Shown: positions 1-7,835 of the stretch, in pieces
Layout of the letters: each line of letters opens with the position of its first letter
How positions within the stretch are numbered: position 1 is the stretch's first letter
From: Ventricola sp051883735
Lineage (GTDB): Bacteria > Bacillota > Clostridia > Christensenellales > Aristaeellaceae
Assembly (NCBI GenBank): GCA_051883735.1
Contig: JBJEUH010000120.1
Span: 1-20,457 of the forward strand
Length of the DNA: 20,457 bases
Direction of reading: 5' to 3'
The notes under the pieces: model-generated
The model's input: the letters and a program-made list of their open reading frames with translations, nothing else
Database searches by the model: none
What the model was told of the DNA's origin: nothing
Position numbers and translations under genes: made by a program

Positions 1-1098
1 CTGGACGCCTCCGCGCTCGTTCAGGAGCTTGACATCGGGCGCACCGCCGAGCAGCTGCACACCTACCTTGAAGCCATGCCGCAGCTGGGCCCGTGCGTGA
101 TCACGCTCGCAGAGGACGGCTCCCCGGCGGACGTGTATCCCTTCGCGCAGCTGCACCTGCCGCTGGCGAAGACGGCGCAGGCCGACAGCCCCAGCGCCGC
201 GCTGGACGCGTACTTCTACGAGCGCGACCGGCGCGACCGCATGAACCAGCGCGCCAGCTCCCTCGCGCACACGCTCAAGAACCACATCGAGCGCTGTGAA
301 AAGAAAATCGCCATCCAGAACGAGGCGCTGGAGAGCGCGGCGCGCATGGAGGAATACCGCCAGAAGGGCGAGCTGATTCAGGCGAACCTCTACCGGCTGA
401 AGAAGGGCGAACCCGTCGCGCGCGTGGAGAACTTCTACTCCGAAGCCTGCGAGCCGATCGATATCCCCATGGACGTATCCCTCTCGCCCGCGCAGAACGC
501 CCAGCGCTATTTCAAGCTCTATCAGAAGGCCCGCGGCGCGCGCACGCTGGCCGCTGAGCAGAAGGCGAAAACCGAGCAGGAGCTCGCCTATCTGGAGCAG
601 ATGGAGGACGATCTGCGCAAGTGCACGGATGCAGCGGGCCTTGCCGAGCTGCGGGGCATGCTGGAGCAGTCCGGCCATGTACGCCGCACGGTCTCCCGCG
701 TGAAGCCGCGCAAGGAAGCGCCGTCCCAGCCGATGAAATTCCTCTCCAGCGACGGCATCGAGATCGAGGTCGGCAAAAACGCCCTGCAAAACGAGCGTCT
801 GACCATGGGCGCCCGGGGCGACGAGCTCTGGCTGCACGCGCAGAAGATGCCCGGCTCGCATGTGCTGGTGCACGCCGCCGACGTGCCGGAGCCGACGCTT
901 CAGGAGGCCGCGATGCTGGCGGCGTATTACTCCAAGGGCATGCGCTCCGCACAGGTGCCCATCGATGCGACGCTGCGCCGCTACATCAAAAAGCCCGGCG
1001 GCACGCCCGCAGGCTTCGTGATCTACACGCACCAGCGCACGCTCTACGTCACGCCGGACGAGTCAGCGGTCAAGAGAATCAAGTGCATCCGGGAATAA
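1..1098 (+). CDS. rqcH: RqcH / NFACT-family ribosome quality-control protein, 5' end outside window
   Basis: The reading frame is open from base 1, so the N-terminal part lies outside the window; about 365 codons are present of a family usually near 570. What is visible is the middle coiled-coil region, rich in Glu, Lys and Arg (roughly bases 230-690), followed by the C-terminal NFACT-R domain with the signature ELWLHAQKMPGSHVLV (about 823-870) and a KPGG..AGFVIYTHQRTLYVTP end. In known members RqcH binds stalled 50S-peptidyl-tRNA complexes and directs addition of C-terminal alanine tails that mark the nascent chain for degradation. Older annotations call this family fibronectin-binding protein (FbpA), which is less likely to be its main role. 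The catalytic N-terminal domain cannot be checked here. The gene ends in TAA and faces the minus-strand MerR gene. Confidence 0.93.
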   Translation: MDASALVQELDIGRTAEQLHTYLEAMPQLGPCVITLAEDGSPADVYPFAQLHLPLAKTAQADSPSAALDAYFYERDRRDRMNQRASSLAHTLKNHIERCEKKIAIQNEALESAARMEEYRQKGELIQANLYRLKKGEPVARVENFYSEACEPIDIPMDVSLSPAQNAQRYFKLYQKARGARTLAAEQKAKTEQELAYLEQMEDDLRKCTDAAGLAELRGMLEQSGHVRRTVSRVKPRKEAPSQPMKFLSSDGIEIEVGKNALQNERLTMGARGDELWLHAQKMPGSHVLVHAADVPEPTLQEAAMLAAYYSKGMRSAQVPIDATLRRYIKKPGGTPAGFVIYTHQRTLYVTPDESAVKRIKCIRE

Positions 1099-1102
1099 AC
1101 GC

Positions 1103-1136
1103 AGCCGCTCCCACCCGCAAACGGGTGGGAGCGGCT
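1103..1136. terminator. Bidirectional terminator-like hairpin between convergent genes
   Basis: Perfect 15-bp inverted repeat (1103-1117 with 1122-1136) with a CAAA loop, 4 bases after the rqcH stop. The T-run after it is weak on plus (TGATT) and slightly better on minus (GTTTATT). It sits between rqcH and the convergent MerR gene, so it may serve both. Confidence 0.75.
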
Positions 1137-1159
1137 TGATTCAGGGCCGGAATGCGGGA

Positions 1160-1981
1160 TTAAGCTTCCTTTCTCACCGGGTAGCAAATCTCGGTGACGA
1201 ACTCGTTCGGGTCATCCGTCTCATGCGGGCTTACATAGTAGATGTTGAACGCCGGGCCGTCAAACGCGTATCCGTTGTCCGTCACCCAGCTGGCGACCGC
1301 CGTCATCGCCGCATCCAGCTGACTGTAAGAGCCCTTGCAGACCGCCGAAGCCACGGTGACCGGCGGCAGCATCCTGAATTTGACGTGCTCCGTATCCGGA
1401 TAGCGCCCCTTCACCGTCTTCTGCGCCTCCACGTCGATGTCATATTCCCTGTATTCCTTGTCGTGATAGACCACGCAGCAATAGCAGGGATCATCCGGCA
1501 CGATGTTCAGCGGCGCCGTCTCACGCACAAGGGTGCTCCAAAGCATGCTTTCCGCGTCGTAGGTCGGGATATTCATGCGCATCGTCGCCGCATAGCGTTC
1601 CGGAAAAGTCTTGAGGGTTACATCGTATTGCATGGTATCATCGTCCTTTCTCAGCCGTTCCAAGGCTGTTTCAAGGAGCCGTATCCGCCTCTCCATCTGC
1701 CGGAGCTCGTCCTGAAGCGCCGCCTTCTTGTCCATCAGCCGCGTTTCCAGCGTCTCCTTGTCGTCATACGCGTCAAGCAGCGTGCGGATGTCCGCCAGGC
1801 CGAAGCCCATGTCCTTGAACGCCGCAATCCGGCCTGCCACGGGCAGCTGCTTTTCGCTGTAATAGCGATAGCCGGTAAACGCGTCCGTCTCCGTCGGGCG
1901 AAGCAGACCGATCTCGTCGTAGTGACGAAGCATGCGGATACTGACTCTGGTCAGCTTGGAAAATTCTCCGATTTTCAGCAT
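1160..1981 (-). CDS. MerR-family regulator with GyrI-like effector-binding domain
   Basis: 273 residues. The N-terminus (MLKIGEFSKLTRVSIRMLRHYDEIGLL) is a typical MerR winged helix-turn-helix, followed by the TGYRYYSEKQL wing at about 36-46. A charged coiled coil at about 75-115 is the usual dimerisation helix. From about 120 to the end there is a GyrI/BmrR-type small-molecule domain. Such BmrR-like proteins usually sense hydrophobic or cationic drugs and activate promoters with over-long spacers. No transporter target lies next to it, so it may act mainly on its own promoter and on distant genes. The ATG is preceded by an AGAGGG ribosome site. Family assignment is solid; the ligand is unknown. 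Confidence 0.9.
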   Translation of the reverse strand: MLKIGEFSKLTRVSIRMLRHYDEIGLLRPTETDAFTGYRYYSEKQLPVAGRIAAFKDMGFGLADIRTLLDAYDDKETLETRLMDKKAALQDELRQMERRIRLLETALERLRKDDDTMQYDVTLKTFPERYAATMRMNIPTYDAESMLWSTLVRETAPLNIVPDDPCYCCVVYHDKEYREYDIDVEAQKTVKGRYPDTEHVKFRMLPPVTVASAVCKGSYSQLDAAMTAVASWVTDNGYAFDGPAFNIYYVSPHETDDPNEFVTEICYPVRKEA

Positions 1982-2021
1982 AGGGATCCCTCTTCAACCT
2001 GTTTTCTGAGCTCATGCACCC

Positions 2022-2052
2022 ATTTTACGGCCTGCCACCATGGGAGAGTCAA
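2022..2052 (-). promoter_or_regulatory. Promoter of the MerR gene with 19-bp spacer
   Basis: On minus, -35 TTGACT (2047-2052) and -10 TAAAAT (2022-2027) are separated by exactly 19 bp. This is the distorted spacing that MerR-family proteins correct by untwisting DNA. The left half of the spacer (CTCCC next to TTGACT) resembles known MerR operators, while the right half-site is degenerate. It lies about 40 bp upstream of the ATG, which suggests autoregulation. Confidence 0.7.
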
Positions 2053-2134
2053 GCCCATTTTCGCCTCTTGATCCAAAAATCAGGCCGTGTCCGCTGCACG
2101 GTTTTCAGTGTGCAATTTTCTATAAGGCAAAAAA

Positions 2135-2158
2135 CCTCTCCAAACAAAATCGGAGAGG
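2135..2158 (-). terminator. Rho-independent terminator of the transporter/membrane-protein operon
   Basis: On minus, a 7-bp GC-rich stem (CCTCTCC 2135-2141 with GGAGAGG 2152-2158) with a 10-base loop is followed directly by TTTTTTGCC. It lies about 85 bases after the stop of the membrane-protein gene at 2243 and upstream of the MerR promoter. Confidence 0.8.
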
Positions 2159-2242
2159 CTTTCGCTTAGCATAGCGCACATGAATCGACAGCCGTGAGCA
2201 CCTGCGGACGCCGCGCACTTTTCATGACGTGGCGCGTACTCC

Positions 2243-3736
2243 TCAGCGCAGCCCAAGAAGCGCCTTGATCTCCGCGGAATAATACTCCGTGAAGTTCTGT
2301 CCCTGCGGATACAGCGCCAGTAGGACAGCGGCAGCCATCGTGACCAGGCAGAGCACGCCGATGATCCGGCTGAACCTCGCAGGATTCTCCCGCCGCTCGC
2401 AGGCGCAGCCGATCATGATGAACGCCGCGATGCCCAGCAGCCAGGAGAAATCCATTCTGTATCGCGGTGTGGGATGCGGCGCCCACAGAAGATCGAAGAC
2501 GATGATCACCAGGACGGAAAGCATCAGGACAGCGGCAAACGGCGTCAGCTGCTTTTCCCGCAGAACGGCTCTGCTCTTCCTGTCCAGGCAAAACAATCCA
2601 GCTGTCAGCACCGGAAAGGTGATCAGCAGGCCATTCGACGGCAGGATGTCCGGCGTGCGGAGATTGAGCAGATAGTACCGCAGACCGGAGAGCAGCGCAG
2701 GAAGGCTGAAGTGCGAGAGCATGCTGCCATACCCGCTCTGATCCGTCACCGTGAGCTGATACGCCTGTCCAAACTCAAACGGGTTATCATAGCGCGCCCA
2801 GTTGTACCACATCAGCCCGGCGGCCACAAGCACATACGGCAGCGCCGCCAGGAGCAGCTTGCACGCCAAGCGCGCATTCAGCCGATGCTTGTTCAGAAAA
2901 ACGCCAAGCAGAGGCAACACGAGCAGATTGAAAAAGCCAACCGTCGGTCTGCATCCAAAAACCAGCGCGCCGAGCAGCGAGCCAAGCGCCGCACAGGCGA
3001 TCGCACGGTTCTCGTTTTCGATGCAAAAGACCGCCCGGGCAAAGCAGTACAGGCTCCACACGGCCAGCCCCAGCGCACAGATGATGGTCATGCTGTACAG
3101 CTGAGGCGTTGCCACAGCATTCCAGACGCTCAGATAGGAGACTGCCGCGCTCAGGAGCAAATACAGTGAAAGCGGCATCCTCTTCAGGAACTTCCTGCCG
3201 AGCAGCCAGAACAGCGCAAACACCCCTGCGATAAACACACCCGTATACAGCTGCGTGACGTGATAGCCCGCCAGCGCCTTGCCGGTGATCAGGCGGTACG
3301 GCAAAAAGGCGAGCAGCACGGGCACGACGCCGAAGTACATGTAGTACTGCCCGTCGTAAAACGCATGGTCCCAGTAATAATAGACGCCCAGCCGCTCCCG
3401 TTCCTCGGCATCGTAAGGATTCTCCATCGCCTGAAGTCGCGGATCGATGTTGTCATATTGAAAACTCAGCTGGCCCGCAAGGAATGCCTCGGTAATCAGC
3501 TCATACTGGTTTCTGTGCTCCGGGTCCTCTCCGTTGTATTTCGGCGAAAGCCCCATGGGCAGCATACAGCTGAGCGTCACCAGCGCAGCCGCGCCTGCCG
3601 CAATGCATCGCATCCTTCCGTTCGCCATCCCCAGCGTCATTCGCCGGGCATCCGCATGAGAGAAGTCTAGTAACCCCCCCGATAAAATTACGACCGCAAT
3701 ACAAACCGCAGACGCCGCCAGCAGAGCGATATTCAA
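2243..3736 (-). CDS. Large polytopic membrane protein, GT39/PMT-like glycosyltransferase candidate (TTG start)
   Basis: 497 residues. The start is TTG at 3734-3736, preceded at 8 bases by a strong AGGAGG; translation gives MNIALLAASAVC, a first membrane helix. No ATG in this frame near here has such a site. About 10-12 hydrophobic segments follow. A long loop after the second helix (about 64-133) carries acidic and aromatic residues (KYNGEDPEHRNQYEL, then YYWDHAFYDGQYYMYFG), and a PRYRMDF motif sits near 424-430. This layout recalls GT-C fold transferases that use lipid-linked sugars, but I cannot name a close family member. It follows the permease gene by 65 bp on the same strand and ends before a terminator, so it is probably the last gene of the operon. 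Its role relative to the importer is unclear. Confidence 0.72.
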   Translation of the reverse strand: MNIALLAASAVCIAVVILSGGLLDFSHADARRMTLGMANGRMRCIAAGAAALVTLSCMLPMGLSPKYNGEDPEHRNQYELITEAFLAGQLSFQYDNIDPRLQAMENPYDAEERERLGVYYYWDHAFYDGQYYMYFGVVPVLLAFLPYRLITGKALAGYHVTQLYTGVFIAGVFALFWLLGRKFLKRMPLSLYLLLSAAVSYLSVWNAVATPQLYSMTIICALGLAVWSLYCFARAVFCIENENRAIACAALGSLLGALVFGCRPTVGFFNLLVLPLLGVFLNKHRLNARLACKLLLAALPYVLVAAGLMWYNWARYDNPFEFGQAYQLTVTDQSGYGSMLSHFSLPALLSGLRYYLLNLRTPDILPSNGLLITFPVLTAGLFCLDRKSRAVLREKQLTPFAAVLMLSVLVIIVFDLLWAPHPTPRYRMDFSWLLGIAAFIMIGCACERRENPARFSRIIGVLCLVTMAAAVLLALYPQGQNFTEYYSAEIKALLGLR

Positions 3737-3801
3737 TGTCTTATCCTCCTCGCCTTTCGCAGAATCCGGACAGGCAATGCCCTGCGGCGCAGCTGTCGCG
3801 G

Positions 3802-5463
3802 TTAAACGATCTTGACCTTGCCCTTCGTGGCCCTGAACACGATCAGCATCGAGATGACCGTCGTCACCGAGAGGATCGTCGCCAGCGCCGCAGCGGTGCC
3901 GTCGCTCATGCGGACGACCTCCTGATAGATCGCGACCGCAATCGTCGAGGTCTTGCCCGAGTAAAGCATGATGGAGCTGGACAGCTCGTTGATGCAGGTG
4001 ATCCAGCTGAGCACCGCGCCGGACATGATGCCCGGCAGCATCATGCGCGCCGTCATGGTGAAGAAGGTCTTCATCGGGGATACGCCCAGGTTGATGGACG
4101 CCTCCTCCACCGACGGATCCATCTGATACAGGAACGCGCTGCCCGAGCGCACCGTGTAGGGCAGCTTGCGCACGATGTAGGAGATGATCATGATCGCCGC
4201 CGTGCCCACCAGGATCAGCGGCTTGCGGTTGAACGCCACGATGAGGCCGATGCCCAGAACAGAGCCCGGAATCACATACGGGAACATGATGAGCGTGTCG
4301 ATGACGGTCGCCGCCTTGCCCTTCTTGCGCACCAGGACATAGGAAATCAGGATGCCCAGAATGACGATGAACACGATCGCCACCAGCGAGAACGCATAGG
4401 TGTTGAAGATGTTCTGACCCAGGCGCTTGAGGATCGCGCGGTAGTTGTTGAGGTTGACGCCCTGCACCACGCCCGAGAAGCTGCGCTCCACGAACGACTG
4501 GCACACCACCACAATCTGCGGCAGCAGCGCAAAGAAGATGACCAGATACACCGGGAAGGAGGCCAGGAAGCGCTTCACGCCGTGCAGCTGCGTCTCCTGC
4601 GGCGGGCGCAGCGTGCTCATGGTGTAGTTCTTCTTCTCCACCACCAGCTTCTGAAGCGCCAGCATGACCATCGAGCAGGCCACGATGACGACCGACAGCG
4701 CGGAGGCCATGTACGGGTCCGTCGCGCTCTCGGACATGTACTCATTGTACACGAGCACAGGCAGCACGGTGTAGCCCTCGCCCAGCAGCATCGGCGTGCC
4801 GAAGTCCGCCAGACAGGTCATGAACACCATGATGCAGCCCGCCAGAATGGACGGCAGCACGACCGGCAGCGTGATGGTCATGATGCGTTTGAGCTTGTTC
4901 ATGCCCAGGTTCTCCGCCGCCTCCTCCAGCGAGGAGTCGATGCTGTTCATCGCGCCGGAGGTGTACAAGTACACATACGGGAACAGGTGCAGCGTGAACA
5001 CGAAGATGATGCCGTTTCGTCCGTAGATCGTGGGCGCGGGCAAGCCCAGCGCCGTAAGCGCCTGCGTCACCAGGCCGTTGCGGCCCAGCAGCACGATCCA
5101 GGAATACGCGCCGATGAACGGCGGGCTCATCAGCGACAGGATGATGAACACGTGCAGGACGTTCTTGCCCAGCACGTTGTAGCGCGTCATGACGTAAGCG
5201 ATGAACACGCCGATGATGCAGGCAAAGAGCGTCGTGAACGAGCAGATGACCAGCGAGCGCAGCAGCGTGCGGTAATAGAATTTCTTGGTGAAGAAGCGCT
5301 GGAAGTTGTACAGCGTGACGCCCTCCACCTTGCTTGAAAAGACGCTCTTGGTCAGGATGGTATAAAACGGATAGATGATGAACAGGCACAGCGCGAGGAT
5401 CACGCCGGCCTTGACGAAAAACCAGAAGTCGAGCTTGATCTTCCGGCGCGGGCGATCCGTCAC
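3802..5463 (-). CDS. FbpB/AfuB-type ABC transporter permease, fused double domain (GTG start)
   Basis: 553 residues, twelve or so membrane helices in two homologous halves. Each half carries the cytoplasmic EAA loop that docks on the ATPase: EEAAENLG at about 180-187 followed by ITLP, and EEASINLG at about 453-460. Double-length permeases of this kind occur in ferric iron (FbpB), hexose-phosphate (AfuB) and some thiamine or phosphonate importers. The start codon is GTG, overlapping the TGA of the upstream ATPase gene as GTGA, and is preceded by GGAGGAGG at 10 bases. This implies translational coupling. The protein forms the membrane channel for the binding protein and ATPase encoded just upstream in the operon. 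Confidence 0.9.
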   Translation of the reverse strand: MTDRPRRKIKLDFWFFVKAGVILALCLFIIYPFYTILTKSVFSSKVEGVTLYNFQRFFTKKFYYRTLLRSLVICSFTTLFACIIGVFIAYVMTRYNVLGKNVLHVFIILSLMSPPFIGAYSWIVLLGRNGLVTQALTALGLPAPTIYGRNGIIFVFTLHLFPYVYLYTSGAMNSIDSSLEEAAENLGMNKLKRIMTITLPVVLPSILAGCIMVFMTCLADFGTPMLLGEGYTVLPVLVYNEYMSESATDPYMASALSVVIVACSMVMLALQKLVVEKKNYTMSTLRPPQETQLHGVKRFLASFPVYLVIFFALLPQIVVVCQSFVERSFSGVVQGVNLNNYRAILKRLGQNIFNTYAFSLVAIVFIVILGILISYVLVRKKGKAATVIDTLIMFPYVIPGSVLGIGLIVAFNRKPLILVGTAAIMIISYIVRKLPYTVRSGSAFLYQMDPSVEEASINLGVSPMKTFFTMTARMMLPGIMSGAVLSWITCINELSSSIMLYSGKTSTIAVAIYQEVVRMSDGTAAALATILSVTTVISMLIVFRATKGKVKIV

Positions 5464-6533
5464 TTGGAAAGCACCTCCTCCGCCTCGTCATAGAGGCTGA
5501 TGCGCGTGGCGTCGAAGCTGATGAAGACCTTCTCGCCCACCGCGTGCACCTTGGCGGTATCCTTGGTGTACTCGTTGATGATGAGCATCTGTCCGTCGTC
5601 CAACTCCACCTCGTACTCGATGAAGTCGCCCAGGAACGTGGAGAACATCACCTTGCCCGGCATGCCCGCCTCCGAGAAGAAAAGCTGCTCCGGCCGGGCG
5701 GAAAGCTGGGCCTTGCCGGTATAGCTCTTTCTCACCGGCACGTCGATATCCAATTCGCCCTTGATGGAGACCTTGGCCACGCCATTTTCGCACTTCGTCA
5801 CGTCGCAGTTGAGGAAGTTGCTCACGCCGATGAAGCCCGCGACGAACGGGTTTTCCGGCTTGGCATAGATTTCGCTCGGCGTGCCGACCTGCATGACCCT
5901 GCCCTGGTTCATGACGGCGATGCGGTCGGAGATGGCCAGCGCCTCCTCCTGGTCGTGCGTGACGTAGATGGTGGTGATGCCCAGACGGCGCTGGAGCTTC
6001 TTGATGATGGAGCGCATCTGCACGCGCAGCTTGGCGTCCAGGTTGGAGAGCGGCTCGTCCATCAGCAGCACGCTCGGCTCGATGACGAACGCGCGGGCCA
6101 GCGCGACGCGCTGCTGCTGGCCGCCGGAGAGCTCGCTGGGCTTGCGCGAGGCCAGCGGCGCAATCTGCACCAGCTCCAGCGCCTCCTTCACGCGGCGGTC
6201 GATCTCCTTCTTGTCCACCTTGCGCGCCTTGAGGCCGTAGGCCACGTTCTCCTCGACGGTCAGGTGCGGGAAGATTGCGTAATTCTGGAAGACCATGCCG
6301 ATGTCGCGCTTGTGCGCGGGCACGTCGTTGATCCGGTTTTCGCCAAAGTAGAAATCGCCGCCCTCGATGGAGTTAAAGCCGGCGATCATGCGCAGAAGCG
6401 TCGTCTTGCCGCAGCCGGACGGTCCCAGCAGGGTGAAGAGCTCGCCCTTTTCGATGTTCAGGGACACGCCGTGCAGCGCGGTAAAATCACCGTAGCGCTT
6501 GACAGCATTTTTGATGATGACTTCGTTGCTCAT
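5460..6533 (-). CDS. FbpC/PotA-type ABC transporter ATP-binding protein
   Basis: 357 residues. It has Walker A GPSGCGKTT (37-45), Q-loop Gln83, signature LSGGQ (135-139), Walker B LLMDEP (156-161) and H-loop His193, so the ATPase site looks intact. The C-terminal part (about 240-355) is a TOBE-type regulatory domain, as in importers for ferric iron, sugar phosphates, spermidine or maltose. The frame is open further upstream to 6650, but the ATG at 6533 has a GAGAGG site 7 bases away and gives the normal family N-terminus, so the longer start is rejected. It powers the permease at 3802-5463, whose GTG overlaps its stop. Confidence 0.93.
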   Translation of the reverse strand: MSNEVIIKNAVKRYGDFTALHGVSLNIEKGELFTLLGPSGCGKTTLLRMIAGFNSIEGGDFYFGENRINDVPAHKRDIGMVFQNYAIFPHLTVEENVAYGLKARKVDKKEIDRRVKEALELVQIAPLASRKPSELSGGQQQRVALARAFVIEPSVLLMDEPLSNLDAKLRVQMRSIIKKLQRRLGITTIYVTHDQEEALAISDRIAVMNQGRVMQVGTPSEIYAKPENPFVAGFIGVSNFLNCDVTKCENGVAKVSIKGELDIDVPVRKSYTGKAQLSARPEQLFFSEAGMPGKVMFSTFLGDFIEYEVELDDGQMLIINEYTKDTAKVHAVGEKVFISFDATRISLYDEAEEVLSK

Positions 6534-6574
6534 TTCAGTACCTCTCTCCATTGGGCGGGCGCGCCGCCAGAATC

Positions 6575-6591
6575 GCCGGCAGACTGCCGGC
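6575..6591 (-). other. Second GC-rich hairpin in the binding protein/ATPase spacer
   Basis: GCCGGCA (6575-6581) pairs with TGCCGGC (6585-6591) around a 3-base loop, between the hairpin at 6619 and the ATPase ribosome site. It may block 3' exonuclease decay or slow transcription; there is no U run after it. Confidence 0.4.
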
Positions 6592-6618
6592 GGCAACATC
6601 GACCATACAGCAAAAGAA

Positions 6619-6639
6619 GGGGGACACCGAGTGTCCCCC
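6619..6639 (-). terminator. Intercistronic attenuator or partial terminator after the binding-protein gene
   Basis: Perfect 9-bp stem GGGGGACAC/GTGTCCCCC with a 3-base loop, 17 bases after the binding-protein stop. On minus it is followed by TTCTTTTGC. A leaky terminator here would give more binding protein than ATPase and permease, the usual stoichiometry for ABC importers. Confidence 0.65.
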
Positions 6640-6656
6640 ATCAGTCGCAATACAGA

Positions 6657-7646
6657 TTACTCCTCAGCTTCGATGGTCAGGTCGTTCCATTTCTCCACGA
6701 TCTCGGCCTTGTTCTTGGCGGCATACGCAAAGTCGTAGTTGCCCAGGTCGAGGGTATCCAGGCCAACCAGGCCAACCGGGGTCAGGTCGCTGCGGACCGG
6801 GCGGCGGGCCCAGTCGGCGTTCTGCGCGGTCTGGCACTCAAGGCCGGTGACGTAGTCGATGAACAGCTTGGCGTTGTCCGGGTTCGGGCAGTTCTTGATG
6901 AGCGCCACGCCGTCCGGCACCGCGGAGTTCTTCTCCGGATACACATAGGCGATATCCGGGTTGTCGTTGTAGAGCACAGCGGACTTCTCGATGGTCACGC
7001 CCACAGCGTATTCGCCGGAAGCGACGAGCTTATGGCAGTTGCCGGAGGAATCCTGCACCTTGCCGTCCAGGTTCTTGATAAAGTTGAAGACCAGCTCCCA
7101 GCCCTCGTCGATGGTGTCCTTGGAGAAGAGCATGGTGCACAGCTGGGTGTACGCGGAGCCGGACTTCGCCGGGGAAGCGTACGCGATCTTGCCCTTGAGG
7201 GCCTCGTTGCACAGGTCGTCCCAGGTCTTGGGCACGTCTTCCTCAGCGATGAGGTTCTTGTTGTAGATGAAGACCATCGGCAGCGGGGACTCGCCGATCC
7301 ACATGTCGTCCGCATCCTTGTACGCGTCGCCGATCACGTCGTCGTTCGCGCAGACATACGCATCAAAGTAGTCCACATAGCCGGCCAGGGTGTCCGCGCC
7401 GCCGCCCCAGAGGACGTCGCCCTGCGGATTCTCGCTCTCAGCCACGATGCGCTGGCACAGCTCGCCGGTGCCGGCCGCGATGACCTGCACGTCGATATCC
7501 GGATACGCAGCCTGGAACATCGTCACGCCAGCGTTCAGCGGGTCCGCGTCATGCGGAGAGTAGACCACGAGGCTGCCGTCGGCCAGCGCCGCAGAGGCGG
7601 TCACCAGCAGCATCATCGCGAGCATCAGCGCAAAAAACTTCTTCAT
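6657..7646 (-). CDS. Extracellular solute-binding protein, FbpA/AfuA-like
   Basis: 329 residues. The N-terminus MKKFFALMLAMMLLVTASAALA is a Sec signal peptide with an AxA-type cleavage site before DGSLVVYSP. There is no cysteine lipobox, so it is not an obvious lipoprotein. The mature part (SLVVYSPHDAD..., GTGELCQRIVAESENPQGDVLWGGGAD) matches the iron/organophosphate-type binding-protein fold. The Tyr-Tyr pair of classical ferric FbpA is not evident, so the ligand could be Fe3+, a sugar phosphate, another organophosphate or something else. The ATG at 7646 has AAGGAGG 9 bases upstream; the upstream extension to 7706 is rejected. First gene of the operon. Confidence 0.9.
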   Translation of the reverse strand: MKKFFALMLAMMLLVTASAALADGSLVVYSPHDADPLNAGVTMFQAAYPDIDVQVIAAGTGELCQRIVAESENPQGDVLWGGGADTLAGYVDYFDAYVCANDDVIGDAYKDADDMWIGESPLPMVFIYNKNLIAEEDVPKTWDDLCNEALKGKIAYASPAKSGSAYTQLCTMLFSKDTIDEGWELVFNFIKNLDGKVQDSSGNCHKLVASGEYAVGVTIEKSAVLYNDNPDIAYVYPEKNSAVPDGVALIKNCPNPDNAKLFIDYVTGLECQTAQNADWARRPVRSDLTPVGLVGLDTLDLGNYDFAYAAKNKAEIVEKWNDLTIEAEE

Positions 7647-7671
7647 GATGGGGTTCCTCCTTTTTGTTTTC

Positions 7672-7703
7672 GGGCGCTTTCCTGTCGGTTCACAAAAGCG
7701 CCC
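7672..7703 (-). promoter_or_regulatory. 5' leader hairpin of the binding-protein mRNA
   Basis: GGGCGCTTT (7672-7680) pairs perfectly with AAAGCGCCC (7695-7703), with a 14-base loop. It would lie within about 10 bases of the predicted transcript 5' end and upstream of the ribosome site. A 5' stem of this kind commonly protects mRNA from decay; a regulatory role cannot be excluded. Confidence 0.5.
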
Positions 7704-7718
7704 CATTCATTTATGCTT

Positions 7719-7748
7719 ATTGTACGCGCAGGAGCACAATGCTGTCAA
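7719..7748 (-). promoter_or_regulatory. Promoter of the FbpABC-type transporter operon
   Basis: On minus, TTGACA (7743-7748), 18-bp spacer, TACAAT (7719-7724). Near-consensus sigma-A promoter, predicting a leader of about 65 bases. No clear Fur box was seen around it. Confidence 0.8.
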
Positions 7749-7765
7749 GCTGATTTTACGCAGAA

Positions 7766-7795
7766 TTGACAATTTCTTTACGAATATGCTATCAT
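7766..7795 (+). promoter_or_regulatory. Promoter of the PAP2 phosphatase gene
   Basis: TTGACA (7766-7771), 18-bp spacer, TATCAT (7790-7795) preceded by TGC, an extended -10. Its -35 is 17 bp from the -35 of the divergent transporter promoter, so the two polymerase sites adjoin. Confidence 0.75.
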
Positions 7796-7835
7796 AATGT
7801 GGCAATCATCCACACCTGAGCAAAGGAGAACTGCC

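Noticed and set aside
3737..4504. Upstream extension of the membrane-protein frame into the permease gene
   Set aside because: The extension is an out-of-frame read of the permease. The TTG at 3736 with AGGAGG gives a normal membrane N-terminus.
3736..5337. 533-residue open frame on plus, opposite the permease gene
   Set aside because: His/Arg/Asp-rich translation without domains or a proper ribosome site. It is a G+C-driven shadow of the permease.
5544..7769. 741-residue open frame on plus
   Set aside because: Spans the ATPase, the hairpin region, the binding-protein gene and their control sites in antisense. Low-complexity composition and no recognisable fold; shadow frame.
7797..7835. 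ATG at 7797 as the start of the PAP2 protein
   Set aside because: It lies next to the -10 box and lacks a ribosome site. The ATG at 7836 has AAAGGAG at proper distance.
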